A program made the translations under genes and the position numbers. The notes under the pieces were generated by a model. It ran no database searches, was not told the DNA's origin, and saw nothing but the letters and a program-made list of their open reading frames with translations. Of a stretch of 6,599 bases of DNA, positions 1 through 5,989 are shown piece after piece. This DNA comes from Myxococcota bacterium (GTDB taxonomy: Bacteria > Myxococcota > UBA4151), in assembly GCA_028823075.1 (NCBI GenBank), contig JAPKCE010000108.1, positions 1 to 6,599 on the forward strand, read 5' to 3'. The stretch's first letter is position 1. Every line of letters starts with the position of its first letter.

Positions 1-635
1 TGTATTTTCGGGTCGCCGACATGCGGCCTCTCGAAGCCGGCCAGCTGGCCTGGTATGATAAAATTCCCGTGCGCCAAGATCACGCACAGCGCGGACTGCG
101 CGCGGTCCCCACCGCGCTTGTGCGTTATGGGGCTTTTGTTGAGCCCGGCGCGGTACTGATGCCGAGCTTTGTTAATATCGGCGCTTATGTGGGCAGTGGC
201 ACCATGGTCGACACTTGGGCTACAGTCGGCTCCTGCGCCCAAATAGGTCGCGATGTTCACCTGAGCGGCGGCGTGGGAATCGGTGGGGTTTTGGAGCCCC
301 CAGGAGCGCGGCCGGTGATTATTGAAGAGGGCTGTTTTATCGGCAGTCGATGCGTCGTTGTCGAAGGCGTTCATGTGGGTGCTGAAGCCGTGCTCGGCGC
401 AGGTCTGGTGCTGACCGCATCCACCCCGATCATCGACGTCCGAGGCGAGACTGAGGTGGTGACGCGCGGTAGAGTACCGTCTCGGGCGGTGGTCATTCCG
501 GGCAATCGCCCGAAGTGCTTTCCTGCCGGTGAATACCTGCTGCCCTGCGCCTTGATCATCGGCGAACGCAGCGCCAGTACGGATCGAAAAACGAGTTTAA
601 ACGCGGCTTTGCGCGACCACGGTGTCAGCGCTTGA
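1..635 (+). CDS. dapD: 2,3,4,5-tetrahydropyridine-2,6-dicarboxylate N-succinyltransferase (5' partial)
   Basis: DapD transfers succinyl from succinyl-CoA to tetrahydrodipicolinate in the succinylase branch of diaminopimelate/lysine synthesis; it is cytoplasmic and trimeric in known members. The visible ~211 residues form the left-handed beta-helix part and C-terminus. The stretch around VNIGAY, GTMVDTWATVG and HLSGGVGIGGVLEP (bases ~171-300) is almost identical to E. coli DapD as I recall it. The probable catalytic Asp (MVDTW, bases 210-212) and Glu (VVEG, bases 363-365) are present. The ATG at 21 is not the start: the frame is open to the left edge (complete codons from base 3), and the preceding residues YFRVAD match the family's SFRIND region. 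Roughly 60-75 N-terminal residues lie outside the window. The TGA stop overlaps the TTG start of dapE. Identity is very secure. Confidence 0.96.
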   Translation, partial: YFRVADMRPLEAGQLAWYDKIPVRQDHAQRGLRAVPTALVRYGAFVEPGAVLMPSFVNIGAYVGSGTMVDTWATVGSCAQIGRDVHLSGGVGIGGVLEPPGARPVIIEEGCFIGSRCVVVEGVHVGAEAVLGAGLVLTASTPIIDVRGETEVVTRGRVPSRAVVIPGNRPKCFPAGEYLLPCALIIGERSASTDRKTSLNAALRDHGVSA

Positions 636-1693
636 TCGGGGTCTCAAGCCTCGAAAAATCCTTGCTCGACCTCATCGAAATCGACTCGCCCACCGGAGGT
701 GAAAAGGCGCTCGCTGTGGCCCTTCGGGGCTGGCTAGAAGAGGCAGGCTGGCGAGTCCGCCAAGAAGGCTTGTCGTTGGTCGCCGACCGGCCCCAGAACG
801 GCCCTCCTCAGATCGGGTTTTTTGGTCATCTGGATGTCGTCACCGATCGTGAAATGGCGCCGATCTCCGTTGACGAAACCTATATTTACGGGCCGGGTAC
901 TTGCGATATGAAAGGCGGATTGGCGGTAATGCTCGAGCTTGCTCGCTCGCTCCCAGAGCAAGGCCTGCGCGCGGAACCTGTACTGGTATTTTATGACGCC
1001 GAAGAGGGGCCAATCGCCGATAATGGCTTGGCACCTTTACTCGATGCCTTTGCTGACTTGAGCCAATTGGAACTGGGTATCTGCATGGAGCCGACGGCGA
1101 ACCAATTGCAGCTTGGCTGTGTCGGTTCCTTGCATGTGCGCCTAACCGTTGAAGGTAAAGCTGGTCATTCAGCGCGGCCCTGGGAAGGCGACAATGCGAT
1201 TACCGGCGCTGCCTCTTTGCTCGCGGCTTTACATCGCTTGGAGCCTCGCCCGTCGCTTCACGGTGGGCTGACTTTTTTCGACACCACCACCGTGACGCTC
1301 GCTCAAGGCGGGAAGAGCCGAAACTCGGTTCCGTCGAGTTTTCAAATGAACGTTAATTTGCGCTTTGTTCCGGGGCGTAGCGCCCAGCAAACCTACGATG
1401 AGTTTTACGCCTGGGTCGATGGACGAGCCGAACTGGAATGGCTCGACGACTCAGCCAGTGCCGAGGTCGCCGAGATGAGCCCTTTGCTCGCCAGTTTGGT
1501 CCAAGCCGGTGAACTCCAACGCCAGGCAAAACAGGCCTGGACGGATGTCGCTCAATTAGACGAGCGCGGCATCCCGGGGATCAATTTTGGCCCCGGCGAT
1601 CCAGCCTGGGCTCATCAAGCGGGTGAATGCATTAAACGCCGCGATTTAGCGCGCAGTTTTGAAGTGGTGAAGCGATGGCTCTGCGTACCCTAG
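632..1693 (+). CDS. dapE: Succinyl-diaminopimelate desuccinylase, M20 peptidase family
   Basis: This is a dinuclear zinc hydrolase that removes succinate from N-succinyl-LL-diaminopimelate, later in the same pathway as DapD. Metal and catalytic residues of the M20 fold are visible in the 353-residue protein: H66 and D68 in GHLDVV, D92 in CDMKGG, E124-E125 in YDAEEG, E153 in CMEP and the distal H328 in WAHQ. The lid/dimerisation domain spans about 165-275 (KAGHSARPWEGDNAI, then RNSVPS and VNLRFVPGRS). The NxRFxPxRS and NFGPGDPxxAHQ signatures resemble the actinobacterial-type DapE subfamily (TIGR01900) more than E. coli DapE. The start is a TTG overlapping the dapD stop (TTGA), with only a weak upstream ribosome site, so translational coupling is likely; no ATG exists near the N-terminus. 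Other M20 deacylases look similar, but adjacency to dapD settles the call. Confidence 0.93.
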   Translation: MIGVSSLEKSLLDLIEIDSPTGGEKALAVALRGWLEEAGWRVRQEGLSLVADRPQNGPPQIGFFGHLDVVTDREMAPISVDETYIYGPGTCDMKGGLAVMLELARSLPEQGLRAEPVLVFYDAEEGPIADNGLAPLLDAFADLSQLELGICMEPTANQLQLGCVGSLHVRLTVEGKAGHSARPWEGDNAITGAASLLAALHRLEPRPSLHGGLTFFDTTTVTLAQGGKSRNSVPSSFQMNVNLRFVPGRSAQQTYDEFYAWVDGRAELEWLDDSASAEVAEMSPLLASLVQAGELQRQAKQAWTDVAQLDERGIPGINFGPGDPAWAHQAGECIKRRDLARSFEVVKRWLCVP

Positions 1694-2499
1694 TGCTGCT
1701 CACCCTTTTGGGCTGTCAGGCAAAGACCGTCAAAGTCCCTAGTGAAACGCCGCGGCTAATCAGCCTGTCGCCAGCGATTACGGATACGCTAGCTGCCCTA
1801 GGAGTCGCCTCCCAAATAGTCGCCATCAGCCAGTTTTGCAGCGCCCCGGACGCTCGCCAACTGCCTCGACTCGGCGGGGTACAAGACCTACCGGTCGAAG
1901 CGATTAGCGCCCTACAACCGAGTTTAATTCTTAGCTCCAATTCCCAACATGGCCCCGGGGGTAAACTGCAACAAGCCGGGTTTGAAGTGGTTCAGTTTTC
2001 GGAAGGAAGCTTGAGCGATATCCTGCTCAACGTTGAAGGAATTGGCGTGGCGGTCGGCCGAGACCTAGCAGGCAAGGCTTTGGCGGCTCGTTTGCGTCAA
2101 GAATTAAAGAGCCTAAAACGCCAAACCCCAGGCAATGCCCAAAGGGTTCTGCTCGTTTTTTCGGGCGCTGAAGGTCCGGTGCGAAGCGTCTGGACCGCCG
2201 GGCCGGGCGGCTGGCTTGGAGAGTTATTGCAGCAAACCGGTTTGGAAAATGCGCGCTCGGCGGGTCCGGCTTATGCTCAAATCGGTGCCGAAGGCTTGAT
2301 CGCTTTAGCGCCTGAAATCATCGTCGAGTTGAATGGTCAAAACCGCGATGATGCCAAGCCGATGAACGAGCGCTGGGCGGCGCTCAATCAGATTCCAGCC
2401 GTGCGCCACAACAAGCTTTTTCGTTGGAGTGGGGAGGCCTTGCTACGACCCGGTCCCCGGCTCATTGAACTGGCCCGGAAACTGGCGGCTCTGCAATGA
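1675..2499 (+). CDS. Periplasmic substrate-binding lipoprotein, BtuF/FepB-like (cobalamin, heme or siderophore)
   Basis: This is the solute receptor of a type II ABC importer, 274 residues long. An N-terminal lipoprotein signal ends in LLGC, predicting lipidation at Cys14 and anchoring in the envelope. The N-lobe (about 27-115) opens with PRLISLSPAITDTLAALG, the usual start of the BtuF-like fold. A long linking helix (about 118-148) leads to the C-lobe (about 155-274). E75 (LPVEAISAL) and E206 (GAEGLIALAPEIIV) align with the two glutamates of E. coli BtuF (Glu72, Glu202) that dock on permease arginines. The ATG lies 19 bases inside the end of dapE in another frame. The ligand cannot be read from sequence: B12 is a reasonable first guess, but heme and ferric siderophore receptors share the fold. 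Because the start lies inside dapE, there is no room for a leader riboswitch. Confidence 0.88.
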   Translation: MALRTLVLLTLLGCQAKTVKVPSETPRLISLSPAITDTLAALGVASQIVAISQFCSAPDARQLPRLGGVQDLPVEAISALQPSLILSSNSQHGPGGKLQQAGFEVVQFSEGSLSDILLNVEGIGVAVGRDLAGKALAARLRQELKSLKRQTPGNAQRVLLVFSGAEGPVRSVWTAGPGGWLGELLQQTGLENARSAGPAYAQIGAEGLIALAPEIIVELNGQNRDDAKPMNERWAALNQIPAVRHNKLFRWSGEALLRPGPRLIELARKLAALQ

Positions 2500-3254
2500 T
2501 CGGTGGGCATGGTCTAAGACTCAGCTACGGCGAGACAACTGTGCTCAGCGATATTACCCTGCAACTACAAGCGGGTTCTCTGCACGCTCTTATCGGTGCT
2601 AACGGCAGCGGAAAAAGCACCCTCTTGCGCTGCCTCGCAGGTCTGCATGCGGCGAGCGCTGGGACCTTGCTCGGAGCCGCTGCTTTGACTTTGCATGAGC
2701 GCCGACGCCAACTGGCGATGCTGCCACAAAGCCTGCCGCAAGCGCCGGCCTTGAGCGTCGAGCAACTCGCCTTGCTCGGGGCCGATGCTCCACAGCGCTG
2801 GTCGGCTTCGAAACAGGCCCGACAGCGAGCTCACGAGGCTCTCGAGTTACTGGACCTGCTGCCGCTCAAGAATCGTCTTTGTCAGCAGTTGAGCGGCGGA
2901 GAGTACCGTCGCGCCTGCCTCGCCGCTTGTTTTGCGCAAGGTAGCCCTTGGTTGTTGCTCGATGAGCCTTGCGCCGGACTCGACCTACCGCATTGTGCTG
3001 AGTTGATGGCGGGGCTGAAGGCGTGGCTCGGGGTCGACCCTCGGCGCGGTGCGCTGGTGGTGATGCACGACTTAAATCTGGCGGCGCAATGGGCCGACCG
3101 CTGTTTGCTCTTAGGCGAACAATCGCTACTCGCTAACGATGAGACCGACAGCGTCTTGGCCGGCGATGCCCTTGAACACGCTTTTGGTGGGGCCTTGCAA
3201 CGCTTCCGCCACCCACAAGCGGACCACCTGGTATTGCTTGGGGTTTCGCCTTGA
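2496..3254 (+). CDS. ABC transporter ATP-binding protein, BtuD/FepC-like
   Basis: This 252-residue cytoplasmic ATPase subunit energises the importer formed with the flanking receptor and permease. All nucleotide-binding motifs are intact and in order: A-loop Tyr11 (SYGE), Walker A GANGSGKST (34-42), Q-loop Gln78 (MLPQ), signature LSGGE (132-136), Walker B WLLLDE (152-157, catalytic Glu157), D-loop AGLD (160-163) and H-loop His191 (VMHDLN). The arrangement is that of the iron/B12 importer family. Its ATG overlaps the preceding stop as ATGA, and its stop overlaps the TTG of the permease gene, so the three transporter genes are probably translationally coupled. Substrate specificity is not encoded in this subunit. 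The call is secure as an importer ATPase; the BtuD assignment is only by neighbourhood and resemblance. Confidence 0.92.
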   Translation: MIGGHGLRLSYGETTVLSDITLQLQAGSLHALIGANGSGKSTLLRCLAGLHAASAGTLLGAAALTLHERRRQLAMLPQSLPQAPALSVEQLALLGADAPQRWSASKQARQRAHEALELLDLLPLKNRLCQQLSGGEYRRACLAACFAQGSPWLLLDEPCAGLDLPHCAELMAGLKAWLGVDPRRGALVVMHDLNLAAQWADRCLLLGEQSLLANDETDSVLAGDALEHAFGGALQRFRHPQADHLVLLGVSP

Positions 3255-4327
3255 TCGCCGCATCTCTACCTTTTCTTTTACTGGTCTTAGGCTGTGCGGC
3301 AGCGCTGCTCGTTGGCGCCACGGGGCTTGGCTGGCCGGCCGACCCCTTCATCGCTTGGCACCTCCGATTACCGCGCCTTTTACTCGCTCTAAGCGCCGGC
3401 GGTGGTTTGGCGGCCTGTGGGCTGTTGTTGCAGGTGTTGCTGCGCAACCCGCTCGCTTCTCCCTATACCCTTGGCGTCGGCTCGGGAGCGGCTTTGGGCG
3501 CCGCGGCAGTTATGATTCTGGCGCCTCAACTTTTTATCCCCGGAGTACTCGCCGGGGCCATGACCTTGATAGCGATAGTTTTCTTGGCACGACTCACCTG
3601 GGCCATTGATCGGCGCGCCGCTATCGCTTTACTCGTCACCGGTTTAGCGGCGGCTACGCATTTGGTATTCGATGGTCCACAAGCCGCGCTCGGCGCCGGC
3701 GCCTGGGTCGGAGCCTTGGCGGCAACGGGCTTAGTTCTGACCTTGCGCCGGCGCGCCGGACTCAGCGCTGAAAGCTTGGTTCTTAGCGGTATCGCCATCG
3801 CCCTTTGCGCCTCTGCTGGTGTCTTATTGCTGCATTATCTAGCCGATCGCGCCACCTCGACAGCGATGCTGCGCTGGACCATGGGTGGTTTAGCCTCGGT
3901 CGGGCTGCGTCACGGCCTGCTCGCCTTAGCACCTAGCGCCATCGGACTCGCCTGGCTTGTATGGCTTTTACCTCAGCTCAACCTCATGCAGCTCGGGGAC
4001 GATTGGGCGCAGACTCGCGGGGTGGAAATCGAAGCCTTAAAACGTTCCATTTTGGTGGCTGTGGCGCTCTGGACGGGCTGCATCGTTGCGCTGTGTGGCC
4101 CGATTAGCTTTGTCGGGCTCATCGCTCCGCATATGGCGCGACGGCTGGTCGGCGACGACTTGCGCCGCACAGCGCCGGCAGCCATTCTGCTCGGCGCTGG
4201 CTTGCTGGCCCTCTGCGATGCTGCGGCGCGCATCGTCATGGCACCCGCCGAGTTACCGGTGGGTATCTTGACCGCCCTGCTCGGCGGCCCTGCGTTTTTA
4301 GCTCTGTTACTCTGGCGCCGGGGCTAA
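3251..4327 (+). CDS. ABC transporter permease, FecCD/BtuC family
   Basis: This inner-membrane channel subunit has 358 residues, is strongly hydrophobic, and is expected to form a homodimer. Family landmarks are: LRLPR at 38-42 just after helix 1; NPLASPYTLGVGSGAALG at 66-83; LVLSGIA at 176-182; WTMGG at 209-213; the GD-x-WA-x-x-x-G motif at 249-257; the coupling-helix region GPISFVGLIAPHMARR at 283-298; and ELPVGILTALLGGPAFL at 334-350. The start is TTG overlapping the ATPase stop (TTGA), with a purine-rich GGGG about 7 bases upstream; no better start is evident. The protein exceeds the ~326-residue E. coli BtuC although its N-terminus is shorter. The excess of about 40 residues falls at roughly 100-145 and looks like an added pair of membrane helices. 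The last codon and stop overlap the stop of the convergent lipoprotein gene. Confidence 0.9.
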   Translation: MIAASLPFLLLVLGCAAALLVGATGLGWPADPFIAWHLRLPRLLLALSAGGGLAACGLLLQVLLRNPLASPYTLGVGSGAALGAAAVMILAPQLFIPGVLAGAMTLIAIVFLARLTWAIDRRAAIALLVTGLAAATHLVFDGPQAALGAGAWVGALAATGLVLTLRRRAGLSAESLVLSGIAIALCASAGVLLLHYLADRATSTAMLRWTMGGLASVGLRHGLLALAPSAIGLAWLVWLLPQLNLMQLGDDWAQTRGVEIEALKRSILVAVALWTGCIVALCGPISFVGLIAPHMARRLVGDDLRRTAPAAILLGAGLLALCDAAARIVMAPAELPVGILTALLGGPAFLALLLWRRG

Positions 4328-5931
4328 CGCCGCATGCGGTCGACTAAACGCTCAACCTCGGCGGCGATGCGCACATAGTCCTGATTCTTTTTATCGACCT
4401 CGGCCATCTTGCTCAGTCGCTTCAGGTATTTTTTGCCTTTCTGCGGACCGATCTGCCAAAGCGCCCAGAATTTAGCGAAGCGACTTTCGTTCGTATTATC
4501 AACGCTGGAATGGATGGATTTTACCAACTCGCCGATGCTCCCTTCATCGCGGGCATAGGCGATTTCGTAAGCGGCTTTTTCGCGGATCATCGGCTCGTCG
4601 CTGTATAAAAGCTTACGATAACAGCCCATATCGGCTTTGCATTTATCGTAAACCGTAGAGCGCTTTAATTGCTGCTCCATCATGGCTCGAATCTTAGGTA
4701 CCTTCTCGGCTTTGATCTGCGCTTCGATTTCTTTGGTGACCTTATCGTCGCCGGCTCGAGAAGCGTTTTCCAGAGTAAAGCGACGGATCTCCAACTCGGA
4801 CTTCGACGCAGCCTCAGCTCCGTAACCCATCTTTTTAGCGTCGGCTAAGAAGCTGCGATGAGAGCCCTGTTTCGCAAGCGCCAAAGCAGCCTTGCGGTCA
4901 CCAATGCGGGCGATGGAGCGACCGACAAACTCGCGTACGGTGAGATTGCTTTTATGCTTCATGATCTCGGGAACAGCCTTGGCCGAACCGGTACGACCGA
5001 GGGCCTCGATGATCTTGGTGACAAGTTGCTGATTGGCGCCTTTGCTCAAAGCTATTTTGTTGAGGCTAACGACTTGCGCATCGCTAAGACCGACATCCGA
5101 CATCACCTCGGCGACTTTTGCCTGGATAATATAGCAAACACCTTTGGCATCTTGGCAGGCTTTGGAGCCCTTCATCATGTCGTTCACTTTTTCGTTTTTG
5201 CCGGCAAAAGCGGTCTCAAGCTTGGCCTGTAAACCCTCGACGCCGCCATGTTGAAACAGGGCAAAAGAAGCCTCAGCGTAAAAGCTCACACCCATGCGCT
5301 CACGGAACATATGCTCAATGAGCGTATCGAGGGCCGCGGGGTCGCGAATATTACCTAGGGCGATGACACAATTCTTGACGATGAAGTTGTTGTCCGAATC
5401 AGCGATCATCTCGAGCAGGTCGCCGGTGCCACGCTTAGAGCCGGTCAGGCCGAGTAGCTCGATAAAGGTCAGTGCCGTCTGAATATCGCCAGAATTCGCA
5501 TAACGAGCGACGCTTTCAGAAACTCCATCACCAAGCTTGATTCCGTGGTTAATGGCCAACTCCTGAAGCGCCGTACCGATCGAGCGGTTGGCGTTGTTCG
5601 CCTCTTTCTCGCTGCTGGTAACTGGCACCAACCCTTCTATACGCAGCCCTTTGAGCAGCTCCGGGACGATCTCTTCACCGAAGGCCCGCCCCATCACCAT
5701 CGCCAGGGTGCCGCGGTGCGAACCATCACCTGCGAAAGAGGTTAGAACCTTCTCTCTGGCTCCTTCCATCTTGCGAAGTTGCAGGCTGACCTTGCGCAGA
5801 CCTTCCGCCGCGGCGACGCGCACCTTGGCATCCTCGCTGGCGAGATCTGCCAACATTTGTTCATTCGGGTCGTCCGGCGTGGTGGTGCAGGCCGAGGCAA
5901 AAAGAGTAAGAGATACAAACAGAAGACGCAT
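4324..5931 (-). CDS. HEAT-repeat lipoprotein of unknown function
   Basis: The 535-residue protein begins MRLLFVSLTLFASAC, a lipoprotein signal with predicted lipidation at Cys15, so it is probably anchored on the periplasmic side of a membrane. The rest is alpha-helical with HEAT/armadillo-like repeats. The clearest are about 27-48 (SEDAKVRVAAAEGLRKV), 178-205 (a helix pair ending VIALGNIRDPAALDTL), 300-350 (IIEALGRTGSAKAVPEI, then VGRSIARIGDRKAA) and 444-470 (DEPMIREKAAYEIAYA). Such solenoids usually bind other proteins; no enzyme motif is seen. Two cysteine pairs stand out: C259/C266 and C431/C437, each followed by Tyr. I chose the ATG at 5931 because GGAGAA lies 6 bases upstream and the signal peptide then starts cleanly. 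An in-frame ATG at 5949 would lie in the U-rich tail of a terminator-like hairpin and add six residues. The product is not recognised beyond this class. Confidence 0.85.
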   Translation of the reverse strand: MRLLFVSLTLFASACTTTPDDPNEQMLADLASEDAKVRVAAAEGLRKVSLQLRKMEGAREKVLTSFAGDGSHRGTLAMVMGRAFGEEIVPELLKGLRIEGLVPVTSSEKEANNANRSIGTALQELAINHGIKLGDGVSESVARYANSGDIQTALTFIELLGLTGSKRGTGDLLEMIADSDNNFIVKNCVIALGNIRDPAALDTLIEHMFRERMGVSFYAEASFALFQHGGVEGLQAKLETAFAGKNEKVNDMMKGSKACQDAKGVCYIIQAKVAEVMSDVGLSDAQVVSLNKIALSKGANQQLVTKIIEALGRTGSAKAVPEIMKHKSNLTVREFVGRSIARIGDRKAALALAKQGSHRSFLADAKKMGYGAEAASKSELEIRRFTLENASRAGDDKVTKEIEAQIKAEKVPKIRAMMEQQLKRSTVYDKCKADMGCYRKLLYSDEPMIREKAAYEIAYARDEGSIGELVKSIHSSVDNTNESRFAKFWALWQIGPQKGKKYLKRLSKMAEVDKKNQDYVRIAAEVERLVDRMRR

Positions 5932-5937
5932 GAGAAA

Positions 5938-5942
5938 TTCTC
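5938..5942 (-). promoter_or_regulatory. Ribosome-binding site deciding the lipoprotein start
   Basis: The minus strand reads GGAGAA, then TTTCTC, then ATG at 5931. This good Shine-Dalgarno match, 6 bases from the ATG, favours 5931 over the in-frame ATG at 5949. The GAGA of this site could pair with the following TCTC around a 3-base loop, a marginal 4-bp hairpin that would partly hide the site. Confidence 0.65.
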
Positions 5943-5966
5943 CAAACAAAAGCGCGTTGCCGCGCT
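5943..5966 (-). terminator. Terminator-like hairpin with GCAA tetraloop and U-rich tail
   Basis: Read on the minus strand, AGCGCG-GCAA-CGCGCT gives a perfect 6-bp stem closed by a GNRA-type tetraloop, followed directly by TTTGTTT. This fits an intrinsic terminator for the upstream membrane-protein gene, although the stem is short and the U tract is interrupted by one G. It ends only about 12 bases before the ATG of the lipoprotein gene, so a transcript entering that gene from upstream must pass through it. Function is inferred from structure only. Confidence 0.6.
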
Positions 5967-5989
5967 CAGCTAATATGCAGCTAAGCGCG
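5961..5989 (-). promoter_or_regulatory. 11-bp hairpin competing with the terminator (possible antiterminator)
   Basis: On the minus strand, arm CGCGCT-T-AGCT pairs with AGCT-G-AGCGCG around the seven-base loop GCATATT, giving 11 pairs including one U-G wobble. The 3' arm contains the same AGCGCG that forms the 5' arm of the terminator hairpin, so only one of the two can form at a time. The TAG stop of the membrane-protein gene lies in the 5' arm. A regulatory role is inferred; the pairing itself can be read directly from the sequence. Confidence 0.45.
5967..5984. repeat. 7-bp direct repeat CAGCTAA, 11-bp spacing
   Basis: CAGCTAA occurs at 5967-5973 and again at 5978-5984, separated by TATG. 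The offset is 11 bases, about one helical turn, across the stop codon of the membrane-protein gene. Since each copy contains the self-complementary AGCT, the repeat is also part of the 11-bp hairpin arms, which may be the whole explanation. An operator is possible but unsupported. Confidence 0.35.

Noticed and set aside
1600..1700. Cobalamin riboswitch ahead of the importer genes
   Set aside because: The receptor start lies inside dapE and no B12-box-like sequence is seen. If such an element exists, it would be upstream of dapD, outside the window.
3139..3609. 156-residue plus-strand open frame across the ATPase/permease junction
   Set aside because: It overlaps two genes with clear family motifs in another frame; the translation is Arg/Trp/Ser-rich with no recognisable fold.
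4330..4339. Perfect palindrome CCGCATGCGG at the convergent gene end
   Set aside because: It has no loop and no following U-run, and it sits inside the final codons of the lipoprotein gene; common by chance in GC-rich DNA.
4858..5232. 124-residue plus-strand open frame inside the lipoprotein gene
   Set aside because: It is antisense to the HEAT-repeat coding region, with no family resemblance or ribosome-binding site.
5929..5949. ATG at 5949 as the lipoprotein start
   Set aside because: It would place the start within the U-rich tail of the hairpin and add MFGEFL before an otherwise clean signal peptide; the ATG at 5931 has a good ribosome site at proper spacing.
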